Notes under the pieces: model-generated
The model's database searches: none
The model's input: the letters and a program-made list of their open reading frames with translations, nothing else
What the model was told of the DNA's origin: nothing
Program-made: the position numbers and the translations under genes
Source of the DNA: Roseiarcus sp049514155
Lineage (GTDB): Bacteria; Pseudomonadota; Alphaproteobacteria; Rhizobiales; Beijerinckiaceae
Assembly (NCBI RefSeq): GCF_049514155.1
Contig: NZ_JBEKVH010000004.1
Span: forward strand, 1 to 64,000
DNA length: 64,000 bases
Direction of reading: 5' to 3'
In this document: one piece after another, positions 8,673-20,134 of the stretch
Layout: every line of letters begins with the position of its first letter
How positions within the stretch are numbered: position 1 is the stretch's first letter

Positions 8673-9737
8673 CTAGCGGTCGGTGGGCGGGCTCGTGCTG
8701 TCGCGCACGACGAGCTTGTAGTCGAGCAGCGTGTCGCCGACCGGCTTTTCCGGCGCCTCGACCAGCCGCGCCAGGGTCTCCAGCGCCTTGCGGCCCATTT
8801 CGCGCCGCGGCTGATAGATCGTGGTCAGCGGCGGATCGCAGATCTGCCCCATTTCGATATCGTCGAAGCCGACGACCGACAGGTCCTCCGGCACGCGCAA
8901 GCCCTGCGCCTTCGCCTCCAGGATCGCGCCGATCGCGATCTCGTCGTTGGCGGCGAAGACCGCGGTCGGCTGCGGCGAGGCGGCCAACAAGCGGGCGGTC
9001 GCCACGCGCCCGGCGCGGATCGAGAATTCTCCCGGCTGGATCGCCTCCGGCCAGCGCTCGAGGTCGTGCGCCTCGACCGCCTTCTGGTAGCCGGCGCGCC
9101 GCTCTATGGTCAGCACGTTGTCGGCCGGGCCGCAGATGTGGGCGACGCGGCGATGGCCGAGGCGCGCCAGATAGCTGACCGCGTCGAATGCGGCGGCGAC
9201 GTTGTCGATGCCGACGATCGGCGCGTCGACGCCGGCGATCCGTTCGCTGACGACGACCATCGGGTAGTCGCCGGCGCCCCATTTCCCCGGCGGGAAGGGC
9301 AGAAAACCGTTGAGCAGGATGATGCCGTCGGCGCGCTGACCGTCCATGAGTCGCCAATAGGTCTCGGCGATGGCGTGGTCGACGCCGGTGTCGCCGATCA
9401 GCACCGCCATGTCGTGGCTGCGCGCCTGTTCCTCGATTCCCTGCAGCAGCACGGAAAAGAATGGATTGGCGATGTCGGGCAGCAGCACCACGACGAGGCC
9501 GCTGCTCTTGCCGCGCAGCCCGCGGGCATTGATGTTGACCGCGTAGTCGAGCCGCCGCGCCGCCGCCTGCACCCGGCGCGACAGACGGGGAGACACCTCG
9601 GCGGTGGCCGACAGCGCCCGCGAAACGGTGGCGAGCGACACGCCAGCAAGGTCGGCGACGTCCTTCATGGTCGCCTTGCGCGGGCGTCGCGGCCGCGCCG
9701 CGCCGCCGTCCGGCATTTCGCCTGCCCGCTTCAGCAT
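8673..9737 (-). CDS. LacI-family transcriptional regulator
   Basis: The 354-residue product has the LacI headpiece MKDVADLAGVSLATVSRAL, the hinge helix region NINARGLRGKSSG, and a periplasmic-binding-protein-like effector domain (GLVVVLLPDIANPFF, GFDDIEMG). I start at MLKRAGE because AGAGGG precedes it at the right distance; further in-frame upstream codons lack a site. It diverges from the sugar ABC operon across about 320 bases that contain a perfect 12-base palindrome of LacI-operator type, so it very probably represses that operon until the imported sugar or a derivative binds. Confidence 0.93.
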   Translation of the reverse strand: MLKRAGEMPDGGAARPRRPRKATMKDVADLAGVSLATVSRALSATAEVSPRLSRRVQAAARRLDYAVNINARGLRGKSSGLVVVLLPDIANPFFSVLLQGIEEQARSHDMAVLIGDTGVDHAIAETYWRLMDGQRADGIILLNGFLPFPPGKWGAGDYPMVVVSERIAGVDAPIVGIDNVAAAFDAVSYLARLGHRRVAHICGPADNVLTIERRAGYQKAVEAHDLERWPEAIQPGEFSIRAGRVATARLLAASPQPTAVFAANDEIAIGAILEAKAQGLRVPEDLSVVGFDDIEMGQICDPPLTTIYQPRREMGRKALETLARLVEAPEKPVGDTLLDYKLVVRDSTSPPTDR

Positions 9738-10059
9738 CGTCCCTCTCGCGCTGTCGGCATTCTCACGAGAATCAGCGCCAAGCCCAGCCGACGACGGACC
9801 TGGTCGCCACGTCAAGCCGTTTATCGTCGCAGCGCCGCTTGACTCGCCTGAAAACGTTTTCTAACAATGAAACAACTTTATTCGCCGCGACACAAGAAGC
9901 CACCGCGGCCACGCGCCAGCTGACCCGTCTTTATGGGCGCCGGCGGCGCTCTCGAGGTCGAGAGATGGTGAGGAAACGACCGGGCGATTTCGTCGACAAT
10001 TCGTCGCGTCGAAGCGCGTCCGCGTCCAGCCGGCGTCAGCGCGCCGCGAGGCGGACGCG
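9738..10059. promoter_or_regulatory. Divergent promoter region, LacI gene / sugar ABC operon
   Basis: This 322-base spacer separates the repressor gene from the transporter operon. It holds the palindrome at 9850-9861, followed by an AT-richer stretch (9858-9890) suitable for a promoter, and then GC-rich leader DNA up to the ABC start. No gene was recognised in it. Confidence 0.6.
9850..9861. promoter_or_regulatory. Candidate LacI-family operator
   Basis: GAAAACGTTTTC is a perfect 12-base palindrome with a central CG step, the form typical of LacI/GalR-family operators. It sits between the divergent LacI-type gene and the sugar ABC operon, the expected place for autoregulation and operon control. 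Confidence 0.75.
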
Positions 10060-11603
<1,544 letters not shown>

Positions 11604-11607
<4 letters not shown>

Positions 11608-12602
11608 CTCAAGCGACCCACGAAACGGCGATCCCGACGAGGGCGCGCTTCGAGATCGGCGCCGTCGCGCCGTTCATGGCGCTGGCGCTGCTATGCGTAT
11701 TGGGCGTGCTCGTCAATCCGCGTTTCCTCGGTCTGGAGAACATCACCAACGTGCTGGCGCGCAGCACGTTCATCGCCACGATCGCGGTCGGCCAGACCTT
11801 GGTCATCGTCGGCGGCGGGCTCGACCTGTCGGTCGGCGCGATGGCGGCCCTGGTCTCCGGCCTGGTGATCCTGTTCCTCAACAGCGGGCTCATCGCCGAC
11901 CCGACGTTGCTGATCCTCGCGGCGATGGCGCTGTCGCTCGTGGCCGGCGCGCTGTGCGGCCTGTTCAACGGACTGACGTCGACGCTCGGCAAGATCGAGC
12001 CCTTCATCGTTACGCTGGGCTCGATGGGCATCTTCCGCTCGCTGCTGACCTGGTTGGCGCAGGGCGGCTCGATCACCATCAGGAGCAACAATGTCCGGGC
12101 CGCTTATAGTCAGGTCTATTTCGGCGACCTGTTCGGTGTGCCCTATCCGGTTCTGGTCATCCTCGGCGTCGCGATCGTCGGCGCCTTCATTCTCTACAGC
12201 ACCGCCTACGGGCGGCACGTGCGCGCGGTCGGCTCGAACGAGGACGTCGCGCGCTATTCCGGCATCAATGTCGCGCGGGTGCGCACGATCACCTATGTGC
12301 TGCAGGGCCTGTGCGTCGCCATCGCCGTCATCGTCTACGTGCCGCGGCTGAGTTCGGCCAGTTCGACGACTGGGCTCGGCTGGGAGCTGACGGCGATCAC
12401 CGCTGTCGTTGTCGGCGGCACGCGGCTCAAGGGCGGCGTGGGTCGGATGTGGGGGACGATCGCCGGCGCGCTCATCCTCGAAGTCATCGGCAACATCATG
12501 CTGTTGTCGAATGTGGTCAGCGAATACCTCATCGGCGCGGTTCAGGGGGCGATCATCATCATTGCGATGCTGGCGCAACGCGGCCTGGCCCGTGGTCGGT
12601 GA
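11604..12602 (+). CDS. Sugar ABC transporter permease (RbsC type)
   Basis: The 332-residue product is a hydrophobic CUT2 permease with about eight to ten membrane segments. The family motif VGQTLVIVGGGLDLSVGAMAAL lies near residue 60 and GGTRLKGGVGRMWGTIAGAL near residue 272. It forms the transmembrane channel for the ATPase encoded upstream, whose stop codon it overlaps by four bases. Substrate cannot be read from the permease. Confidence 0.93.
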
Positions 12603-12656
12603 AGCGTAGAGGGAGCGCGACGGCCAAAGTCGCCTCTCACAATAGGGAGTGGAAAC

Positions 12657-13595
12657 ATGAAGCGATTTCTGGCGAGCGTGGCCGTTCTCGGCCTCATGGC
12701 GGGCGCGGCCTATGCGCAAGACAAAATGACGATGGCGGTGTCGATCCCCGCTGCGGATCACGGCTGGACCGGCGGCGTCGTCTACTTCGCCACGGAAGAG
12801 GCGAAGGCGCTGGAAAAGAAATATCCGGGGCTGAAAGTCATCGTGAAGACCTCGCCTGATCCCGCCGCCCAGGCGAATGCGCTCGAGGATCTGTCGACGC
12901 AAGGCATGGATGCGCTGGTCATCCTGCCGCACGACCCGAACGTCCTCACCGACCCGGTCCGCAAGGTCAAGAGCAAGGGGACCTTCGTCACCGTCGTCGA
13001 CCGTATCGCGAACGACCACTCGATCTACGACCTGTATGTCGGCGGCGACAATCCCGGCATCGGCCGCAACGCGGCCGTCTATATGAAGGAGAAGATGGGC
13101 GGCAAGGGCGACATCGTCATCATCCGCGGCCTGCCGATTCCGATCGATGAAGCGCGCTACAACGCCTTCATGGATGGCATCAAGGGCACCGACATCAAGG
13201 TGCTCGACAGCCAGTACGGCAACTGGAGCCGGGACGACGCCTTCAAAGTGATGCAAGACTTCCTGGTCAAGCATCCCAAGATCGACGCCGTGTGGGCGCA
13301 GGACGACGACATGGTCGTCGGCATCCTCGAGGCGATCAAACAGGCCAAGCGCACCGACATCAAGTTGGTTATCGGCGGCGCCGGCATGAAGGACATGATC
13401 AAGAAGGTCATGGATGGCGATGCGATGATCCCGGTCGACGTGCTCTATCCGCCGGCGATGGTGGCGGTGGCGATGGATCTCACCGCGCTCGGCCTCGAGG
13501 AGAAAATGCCGGTGCGCGGCAATTACATCCTCGACGCGACGCTGGTGACCAAGGACAACGCGAAGAACTTCTACTACAAGGATTCGCCGTTCTGA
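12657..13595 (+). CDS. Sugar ABC transporter periplasmic substrate-binding protein
   Basis: The 312-residue product starts with a signal peptide (KRFLASVAVLGLMAGAAYA, cut before QDK) and continues as a Peripla_BP_4-type binding protein: SIPAADHGWTGGVVYFA, an NALEDLSTQGMDALVI segment, and WAQDDDMVVGILEAI in the second lobe. It captures the sugar in the periplasm for the RbsA/RbsC-type partners. A GGGAG site precedes the ATG. A strong intrinsic terminator follows 17 bases after the stop, so expression of the binding protein can exceed that of the genes downstream. Confidence 0.93.
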   Translation: MKRFLASVAVLGLMAGAAYAQDKMTMAVSIPAADHGWTGGVVYFATEEAKALEKKYPGLKVIVKTSPDPAAQANALEDLSTQGMDALVILPHDPNVLTDPVRKVKSKGTFVTVVDRIANDHSIYDLYVGGDNPGIGRNAAVYMKEKMGGKGDIVIIRGLPIPIDEARYNAFMDGIKGTDIKVLDSQYGNWSRDDAFKVMQDFLVKHPKIDAVWAQDDDMVVGILEAIKQAKRTDIKLVIGGAGMKDMIKKVMDGDAMIPVDVLYPPAMVAVAMDLTALGLEEKMPVRGNYILDATLVTKDNAKNFYYKDSPF

Positions 13596-13611
13596 ACGTT
13601 TGAAGCACGAC

Positions 13612-13642
13612 GGGGAGCGCGTCCGCGCTCCCCGGTTTTTCT
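13612..13642 (+). terminator. Intrinsic terminator after the substrate-binding protein gene
   Basis: A 10-base-pair perfect stem, GGGGAGCGCG and CGCGCTCCCC with a 2-base gap (so the loop will open to at least 4), is followed by GGTTTTTCTT. It lies between the transporter genes and the two metabolic genes and may allow partial read-through. Confidence 0.8.
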
Positions 13643-13683
13643 TGAGGGCGCTTGGCGCGCGAAGTTCTTTTCAGGGGACGATC

Positions 13684-14742
13684 ATGGCTGGCATGGTGAA
13701 GGGTCCGGCGATTTTCCTGGCGCAATTCGCCGGTGATGCGGCGCCGTTCAATTCATTCGATTCGATTTGCAAATGGGCGGCTTCGCTCGGTTACAAGGGC
13801 GTGCAGATTCCCGCCTGGGACGGACGCCTGATCGATCTCGGCAAAGCCGCTTCTTCCCAGACCTATTGCGATGAGCTCAATGGAATCGCGGCGAGTCACG
13901 GACTCGTTATCACCGAACTCGCCACGCATCTGCAAGGCCAGCTCGTTGCGGTGAACCCGGCCTTTGATGAAGCGTTCGATGGCTTCGCGCCCGCTGAGGT
14001 GCACGGCAACCCAGCCGCGCGGCAGAAATGGGCGGTCGAACAGATGATGAACAGCGCCAAGGCGTCGAAGCGGCTGGGTCTGAAGGCGCACGCCACCTTC
14101 TCCGGCTCGCTCGCTTGGCCATTCGTCTATCCGTGGCCGCAGCGCGCGCCGGGGCTGATCGAGACGGCATTCGCCGAACTCGCCCGTCGCTGGCGGCCGA
14201 TCCTCGACGCCTTCGACGACGCCGGCTGCGACGTCGCCTATGAAATCCATCCGGGCGAAGACCTCTTCGACGGCGCGACCTTCGAGCGTTTCCTCGACGC
14301 GGTCGGCGGCCACAAGCGCTGCAACATTCTCTACGACCCGTCGCATTTCGTGCTGCAACAGCTCGACTATCTCGCCTTCCTCGACATCTATCACGAGCGG
14401 GTGAAGATGTTTCACGTCAAGGACGCCGAGTTCAATCCGACCGGCCGCCAGGGCGTCTATTCCGGTTACGCGCCGTGGGTCGAGCGCGCCGGGCGGTTCC
14501 GCTCGCTCGGCGACGGGCAGGTCGATTTCCGCGCGATCTTCTCCAAGATGGCGCAATACGGCTTCTCGTCGTGGGCGGTGCTCGAATGGGAGTGCTGCCT
14601 CAAGCATCCCGAGGACGGCGCGCGCGAGGGCGCCGAGTTCATCAAGCGCCACATCATCCGGGTGACCGAGAAGGCGTTCGACGATTTCGCCGGCGGGGCG
14701 ATCGATCAGTCGATGATTCGGCGCACGCTTGGGCTGAAGTGA
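13684..14742 (+). CDS. Sugar phosphate isomerase/epimerase-family TIM-barrel protein
   Basis: The 352-residue product has features of the xylose-isomerase-like TIM barrel (AP_endonuc_2) family: LGYKGVQIPAWDGR early, the metal-ligand strands DVAYEIHPGED and ILYDPSHFV, MFHVKDAEF, and a C-terminal WAVLEWEC. Members isomerise or epimerise sugars and polyols and are common beside Gfo/Idh/MocA dehydrogenases. The start was set at MAGMVKG, preceded by GGGGA; an upstream extension would run through the terminator hairpin. It is likely the first intracellular step on the sugar imported by the transporter upstream. Confidence 0.88.
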   Translation: MAGMVKGPAIFLAQFAGDAAPFNSFDSICKWAASLGYKGVQIPAWDGRLIDLGKAASSQTYCDELNGIAASHGLVITELATHLQGQLVAVNPAFDEAFDGFAPAEVHGNPAARQKWAVEQMMNSAKASKRLGLKAHATFSGSLAWPFVYPWPQRAPGLIETAFAELARRWRPILDAFDDAGCDVAYEIHPGEDLFDGATFERFLDAVGGHKRCNILYDPSHFVLQQLDYLAFLDIYHERVKMFHVKDAEFNPTGRQGVYSGYAPWVERAGRFRSLGDGQVDFRAIFSKMAQYGFSSWAVLEWECCLKHPEDGAREGAEFIKRHIIRVTEKAFDDFAGGAIDQSMIRRTLGLK

Positions 14743-14755
14743 AGGAGGCAGGTCG

Positions 14756-15934
14756 ATGACGATCGAGGGACGCAGCGACGCTAAGCGGGGCGGAAGGATT
14801 CGGCTCGGCATGGTGGGCGGCGGCGAAGGCGCCTTCATCGGCGCCGTGCATCGCATCGCCGCGCGCATCGACGACCAATACGAACTGGTCGCCGGCGCCT
14901 TGTCGTCGACGCCGGAGAAAGCGCGTCGTTCCGGTCAGGCGCTGGGTCTTGCGCCGGATCGCGTCTACGACAGCTTCGAGGCCATGGCCAAGGTCGAGGC
15001 GGCCCGCCCGGACGGCATCGAAGCGGCGGCGATCGTGACGCCCAACCACGTCCACGCGCCAGCCGCCTATGCTCTGCTCAAGGCGGGCATCCACGTCATC
15101 TGCGACAAGCCGCTCACCGTCTCGCTCGCCGAGGCCAAGCGCATGCAGGCGGCGGTCGCGGCGTCGGGACGCATCTTCGCCCTCACCCACAACTACACCG
15201 GCTATCCGCTGGTCCGCTGCATGCGGCAGATGATTCGCGCCGGCGATCTCGGCGATCTCCGGCTGGCGCAGGTCGAATACCCGCAGGACTGGCTCTCCGG
15301 CCCGACGGAGACGACCGGCAACAAGCAGGCCGAGTGGCGCGTCGATCCGGCGCGCGCCGGCGGCGGCGGCGCGCTCGGCGACATCGGCACGCACGCCTTC
15401 AACCTCGCCGACTATGTGACCGGCCTCGACGTCGCCGAACTCTGCGCCGATCTTGCCACCTTCGTCTCCGGCCGCAAGCTCGACGACAATTCGCAGGTGC
15501 TGTTGCGCTACGCCAATGGCGCGCGCGGCGCGCTGTGGGCGAGCCAGGTCGCGCCCGGCAACGAGAACGGCCTGAGGCTGCGCGTCTACGGGAGCAAGGG
15601 CGGTCTCCATTGGGCGCAGGAAAATCCCAACGTGTTGCGCTGGTCGCCGCTCGGCGAGGCGACGCGCATCATCACCCGCGCCGGCCCCGGCTCGGGCGCC
15701 GCGGCGGCGCGCGTCACCCGCACGCCCGGCGGCCATCCGGAAGGCTACCTCGAAGGCTTCGCCAACATCTATTCCGAAGTCGCGCTGGCGATCAAAGCGG
15801 CGCGCGAGGGCAAGAAGCCGCCGGCCGAGTGCGACTTCCCGACCATCGTCGACGGCGTCAAAGGCGTCGCCTTCGTCGAGGCGGCGGTGAGATCGTCGAA
15901 AGCCAACGGCGCTTGGGTGAAGCCAGAGGCGTAA
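14756..15934 (+). CDS. Gfo/Idh/MocA-family oxidoreductase
   Basis: The 392-residue product has an N-terminal dinucleotide fold (LGMVGGGEGAFIGAVHR), the EAAAIVTPNHVHAPAAY strand, the catalytic-region CDKPLTV and the C-terminal GGGGALGDIGTHAFNLADYV segment with the His expected in the active site. It oxidises a sugar, inositol or deoxy-sugar with NAD(P). An AAGGAGG site precedes the ATG 13 bases after the isomerase gene. Close relatives include large Gfo/Idh members that act with such isomerases; the true substrate is unknown. Confidence 0.9.
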   Translation: MTIEGRSDAKRGGRIRLGMVGGGEGAFIGAVHRIAARIDDQYELVAGALSSTPEKARRSGQALGLAPDRVYDSFEAMAKVEAARPDGIEAAAIVTPNHVHAPAAYALLKAGIHVICDKPLTVSLAEAKRMQAAVAASGRIFALTHNYTGYPLVRCMRQMIRAGDLGDLRLAQVEYPQDWLSGPTETTGNKQAEWRVDPARAGGGGALGDIGTHAFNLADYVTGLDVAELCADLATFVSGRKLDDNSQVLLRYANGARGALWASQVAPGNENGLRLRVYGSKGGLHWAQENPNVLRWSPLGEATRIITRAGPGSGAAAARVTRTPGGHPEGYLEGFANIYSEVALAIKAAREGKKPPAECDFPTIVDGVKGVAFVEAAVRSSKANGAWVKPEA

Positions 15935-15983
15935 GCGGACGCGGGCGAAGAGCGAGCGCCACTGAACCCGAGTCGGCCGCGCT

Positions 15984-17381
15984 CTATTTGCGGCCGACCA
16001 TCGCCTCCGGGCGGACAAGCCGGTCGAAGGTCGCTGCGTCGAGGCCGGCCTTCAGCGCCTCCTCGCGCAGGGTCGCGCCGTTGTGATGCGCGGCCTTGGC
16101 GATCGCCGCGGCGCGATCGTAGCCGATCGCCGGCGTCAGCGCCGTCGCCAGCATCAGCGAACGGCGCATGAGCTCGTCGATCCGCGCGCGGTCGGGCTCG
16201 ATGCCGACGACGCAGCGCGTGACGAAACTGTCGACGGCGTCGGCGACGAGGCCGATCGATTGCAGGCAAGCGTTGATGATCAGCGGCTTCAGCGCGTTGA
16301 GCTCGAGATGGCCCTGGCTGTCGGCGAAGGCGACGATCGTTCCGTTGCCGATCGCCTGCACGCAGACCATGCACAAGGCCTCGATCTGGGTCGGATTGAC
16401 CTTGCCGGGCATGATCGACGAGCCGGGCTCGTTCTCCGGCAGCCGCAGCTCGGCGAAGCCGCTGCGCGGGCCGGAGCCGAGCAGGCGGATGTCGCAGGCG
16501 ATCTTGTAGAGCGCCGCGGCGAGGCTCGACAGCGCGCCGTGGGTGAAGACCAGCGCGTCGTGCGCGGCGATCGCCTCGAACTTGTTGGCGGCGGAGACGA
16601 ACGGCAGGCCGGTCAGCGCCGCGATCCGGCGCGCGAACGCTTCGGCGAAACGCGGATCGGCGTTCAAGCCGGTGCCGACCGCCGTCGCGCCCTGCGCCAA
16701 GGCGTAGAGACCCGGCAGCGTCGCTGCGACCCGCGCGCCGCCGAGCTCGACCTGCGCCGCCCAGCCGGAGAATTCCTGGCCGAGCGTGATCGGCGTCGCA
16801 TCCTGCAGATGGGTGCGGCCGATCTTGACCAATTCGGCGAAGGCGGCGCTCTTGGCCGTCAGCGCGTCGCCGAGGCGGGCGAGCGCCGGCAGCAGGCGGC
16901 GATGAATCGCCAGCGTGGCGGCGATATGCATCGCGCTCGGAAACGAATCGTTCGAAGACTGTCCAAGATTGACGTGGTCGTTGGGATGGACCGGCGACTT
17001 GTCGCCGCGACGTCCGCCGAGCCGTTCGTTGGCGAGGTTGGCGATCACCTCGTTCACATTCATGTTGGTCTGGGTGCCGGAGCCGGTCTGCCAGACCTTG
17101 AGCGGGAATTCGTCGTCGTGCTGGCCCGCCGCGACGTCCGCCGCCGCGGCGGCGATCGCCTGCGCGAGCGGCGGCGGCAGCAGCCCGAGCTCTTCGTTGG
17201 TTAACGCCGCCGCTTGTTTGACCAGGCCGAGCGCGTAGATGACGGCGCCCGGCATGCGCTCGTCGCCGATCGGAAAGTTCTCCAGCGACCGTTGCGTTTG
17301 CGCGCCCCACAGCCGTTCGGCCGGCACGTCGATCGCGCCGAAACTGTCGGTTTCGCGTCGCGTCGCTGACGATTTCGTCAT
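15984..17381 (-). CDS. fumC: Class II fumarate hydratase
   Basis: The 465-residue product is a full-length class II fumarase. It has the fumarase/aspartase signature GSSIMPGKVNPTQIEA, SGSGTQTNMNVNEVIAN-type segment near residue 100 and VHPNDHVNLGQSSNDSFP. It interconverts fumarate and malate in the citric acid cycle in the cytoplasm without an iron-sulfur cluster. It is convergent with the Gfo/Idh/MocA gene and divergent from otsB. Confidence 0.96.
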   Translation of the reverse strand: MTKSSATRRETDSFGAIDVPAERLWGAQTQRSLENFPIGDERMPGAVIYALGLVKQAAALTNEELGLLPPPLAQAIAAAAADVAAGQHDDEFPLKVWQTGSGTQTNMNVNEVIANLANERLGGRRGDKSPVHPNDHVNLGQSSNDSFPSAMHIAATLAIHRRLLPALARLGDALTAKSAAFAELVKIGRTHLQDATPITLGQEFSGWAAQVELGGARVAATLPGLYALAQGATAVGTGLNADPRFAEAFARRIAALTGLPFVSAANKFEAIAAHDALVFTHGALSSLAAALYKIACDIRLLGSGPRSGFAELRLPENEPGSSIMPGKVNPTQIEALCMVCVQAIGNGTIVAFADSQGHLELNALKPLIINACLQSIGLVADAVDSFVTRCVVGIEPDRARIDELMRRSLMLATALTPAIGYDRAAAIAKAAHHNGATLREEALKAGLDAATFDRLVRPEAMVGRK

Positions 17382-17558
17382 ATTTCGTCTCCCGGCTGCG
17401 CCGCCGTCACTATATATGAAGCGCTGCGACGCCGGGCGACGACGAGACCGAGGCGCGCAAGTGCGTCATACGCCGCTGCGGCGAACCGCGCCGCCAGGCG
17501 TCCGCCAGACAATCGCCACATTGGCAGGCACCATGGGCCGCGCCAAAGAAAGGGCGCA

Positions 17559-18332
17559 ATGATGAATTCGCACTTTCCGAAAATGGCCGCCGACGATTTG
17601 GATTTCCAGCGCACGGCGCTGTTCCTCGACGTCGACGGGACGTTGCTCGACATCGCCGCAACGCCCGAGCGGGTCGTGGTGCCCGACGGACTCGTCGCGA
17701 CGATCGCCCGGCTCGAACAATCGCTCGGCGGCGCGCTGGCGATCGTCACCGGCCGCACACTCGCCGATCTCGATCGGCTGTTCCTTCCATTGCGTACGCG
17801 CGCCGCCGGCGTGCACGGCGCCGAAATTCGCTTTGCGCCGAACGAAGCCGCGGTCGAATCGGACGGCGCAGCGCCGCTGCCCGACAGCCTGTGGCGCGCA
17901 TTCGCCGCCACGACGCTCGCCTTCCCCGGCGCGCTGGCCGAGAACAAGCGCTATTCCTTCACCGCGCATTATCGCGCCGCGCCGAAAGCGGCCGCGCCGC
18001 TGCGCGCGGCGCTGCTGAGCTTGCTCGAGCGCTGCGCGACGGGCGATCTCGAATTGACCGATGCGCTCTGCGCCTACGAGATCAAGTCGAGCGGCGTCAA
18101 CAAGGGCGCGGCGGTGCGCCGGTTCCTCGAGCGCCCGCCTTTCGTCGGACGCCGGCCGATGTTCATCGGCGACGACGCCAGCGACGAATTCGGCTTCCGC
18201 TCGGTCGCCGATCGCCGCGGCCTCGCTTTCGCGGTCGGCGCGGCGCGACCGCAAGTCGACCATGTGTTCGCCGATCCGGCGACGGTGCGGCTATGGCTGG
18301 AGCGGCTCGCCGCCCAGCCGGCCGCTACGTGA
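17559..18332 (+). CDS. otsB: Trehalose-6-phosphate phosphatase
   Basis: The 257-residue product has HAD motif I LFLDVDGTLLDIA near residue 24, IVTGRTLADLDRL, GVHGAEIR and motif IV GDDASDEFGF near residue 207, the set typical of OtsB. It removes phosphate from trehalose 6-phosphate to give trehalose. Two adjacent ATG codons are possible starts, preceded by AAAGGG. The stop codon overlaps a GTG start of the GH15 gene, indicating the coupled operon otsB-GH15-otsA. Confidence 0.95.
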   Translation: MMNSHFPKMAADDLDFQRTALFLDVDGTLLDIAATPERVVVPDGLVATIARLEQSLGGALAIVTGRTLADLDRLFLPLRTRAAGVHGAEIRFAPNEAAVESDGAAPLPDSLWRAFAATTLAFPGALAENKRYSFTAHYRAAPKAAAPLRAALLSLLERCATGDLELTDALCAYEIKSSGVNKGAAVRRFLERPPFVGRRPMFIGDDASDEFGFRSVADRRGLAFAVGAARPQVDHVFADPATVRLWLERLAAQPAAT

Positions 18333-20134
18333 GCGTCGCGACCGAGCCCAGCGCAGGCATGGATTTTGCGCTGATCGGCAATTGCCAGACCGCCGCTCTC
18401 GTTGACCGGCGCGGGCGCATCATCTGGTGGTGTTTTCCGCGCTTCGATTCCGATCCGGTGTTCTCCCGCCTGCTGGCGGGAGACGAAGAGAAGGGGTTCT
18501 GCGAAGTGGCGCTCGCCGACCTTGTCGAGGTCAAGACGCAGTACTTGCGCAACACCGCCGTCGTCGAGACGATTCTCGTCGACGTGCGCGGCGGGCAGGT
18601 GCGCGTCGTCGATTTCGCGCCGCTCTTCGATCTTTACGGCCGCACCTACCGCGCGCCGCAGATCGTGCGGCGCATCGAGCCGATCGCCGGCCTGCCGCGA
18701 ATCACGGTCAAGGTGCGGCCGACCTGTAACTACGGCGAACGCGTCGGCGAGATCAGCGCCGGCTCGCATCACATCCGCTACATCAGCGGCGGCGCCGTCG
18801 TGCGACTGACGACCGACGCGCCGATCTCCTACATCGTCGCCGAAACCGGTTTTCCGCTGCATCGGACGATCAATCTCATCTTCGGTCAGGATGATCCGGT
18901 TCGTGACGCCATCGACGACACTTGCCGTGAATTCCTCGACCGCACCTGCGACCATTGGCGCGAGTGGACGCGCCGTCTCAACGTCCCGTTCGAATGGCAG
19001 TCGGCGGTGGTGCGCGCGGCGATCACGCTCAGGCTGTGCGCCTACGAGGACACCGGCGGCATCGTCGCCGCCCACACGACGTCGATTCCGGAGGCGCCGG
19101 GGACGTCGCGCAATTGGGACTACCGCTATTGCTGGCTGCGCGACGCCTTCTTCGTCGTTCAGGCGCTCAACCGCCTCGGCGCCACGCATATGATGGAATC
19201 CTACATCCATTATTTCACCACCATCGCCACGCACGAAACGGGCACGCTGCGGCCGGTGCAAGGCATCGTGCCGTTCACCAACCTCGACGAGAGGACCACG
19301 CCGGCGCTGAAGGGCTATCTCGGCTACGGGCCGGTGCGCATCGGCAATCAGGCGGCGGAACAGGTCCAACACGATTCTTACGGCAGCGTCGTGCTCGGCG
19401 CGGCGCAGATGTTCGTCGACGAGCGGCTGACCCACATGGGCGACGACACGCTGTTCGCCGAACTCGAGACGCTCGGCGAGAAGGCGTGGAAGGTCGCGTT
19501 CGAGCCAGACGCCGGCATCTGGGAATATCGCGGCAGCACGCGGGTCCACACCTATTCCGCCGCTTTGTGCTGGGCCGCGTGCGACCGGCTCGCGCGCATC
19601 GCGCATGTCCTTGGTCTCGCCGAACGCCAGCGGTTCTGGGCGTCGCGCGCCGAAATCATCCGCGAACGATTGCTTGTCGGCGCGTGGAACGAAAAACGCG
19701 GCGCGCTGACCGCCGCGATCGGCTCGCCCGATCTCGACGCCAGCGTGCTGTTGTTCGCCGAACTCGGCCTGCTGGCGCCTGAGGACCCGCGGTTCCGCAG
19801 CACGGTCGAGACGATCGGGCGCGAGCTCATGCGCAACGGCCGCATCATGCGCTACGCCGTCGCCGACGATTTCGGCGCTCCCGAGACGGCGTTTCTCGCC
19901 TGCAACTTCTGGTACATCGATGCGCTGGCGCAGATCGGCCGACGCGACGAGGCGCGCGCGATGTTCGAGAGCGTGCTGGCGCGCCGCAACCATTTCGGGC
20001 TGCTGTCGGAAGACATCCATCCCGAGACTGGCGAGCTGTGGGGCAATTTTCCTCAGGCTTACTCAATGGCCGGCATAATCAATACGGCGACGCGTCTGTC
20101 GTCGAGTTGGGAGGACGCATGGCTACGCGCCTGA
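18329..20134 (+). CDS. Glycoside hydrolase family 15 protein (glucoamylase/trehalase-like)
   Basis: The 601-residue product has the GH15 N-terminal beta-sandwich (ALIGNCQTAALVDRRGRIIWWCFPRFDSDPVF-like, in part) and the (alpha/alpha)6 barrel with the signature SRNWDYRYCWLRDAFF near residue 262 and LACNFWYIDALAQIG near the end. GH15 members include glucoamylases, glucodextranases and acid trehalases; there is no signal peptide, so it acts in the cytoplasm. Placement between otsB and otsA suggests trehalose turnover, though the substrate is inferred. The GTG at 18329 overlaps the otsB stop; an ATG at 18359 is an alternative. Confidence 0.92.
   Translation: MSVATEPSAGMDFALIGNCQTAALVDRRGRIIWWCFPRFDSDPVFSRLLAGDEEKGFCEVALADLVEVKTQYLRNTAVVETILVDVRGGQVRVVDFAPLFDLYGRTYRAPQIVRRIEPIAGLPRITVKVRPTCNYGERVGEISAGSHHIRYISGGAVVRLTTDAPISYIVAETGFPLHRTINLIFGQDDPVRDAIDDTCREFLDRTCDHWREWTRRLNVPFEWQSAVVRAAITLRLCAYEDTGGIVAAHTTSIPEAPGTSRNWDYRYCWLRDAFFVVQALNRLGATHMMESYIHYFTTIATHETGTLRPVQGIVPFTNLDERTTPALKGYLGYGPVRIGNQAAEQVQHDSYGSVVLGAAQMFVDERLTHMGDDTLFAELETLGEKAWKVAFEPDAGIWEYRGSTRVHTYSAALCWAACDRLARIAHVLGLAERQRFWASRAEIIRERLLVGAWNEKRGALTAAIGSPDLDASVLLFAELGLLAPEDPRFRSTVETIGRELMRNGRIMRYAVADDFGAPETAFLACNFWYIDALAQIGRRDEARAMFESVLARRNHFGLLSEDIHPETGELWGNFPQAYSMAGIINTATRLSSSWEDAWLRA

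Noticed and set aside
16083..17204. 373-codon frame antisense to fumC
   Set aside because: Composition typical of a reverse shadow frame; fumC motifs are on the other strand.
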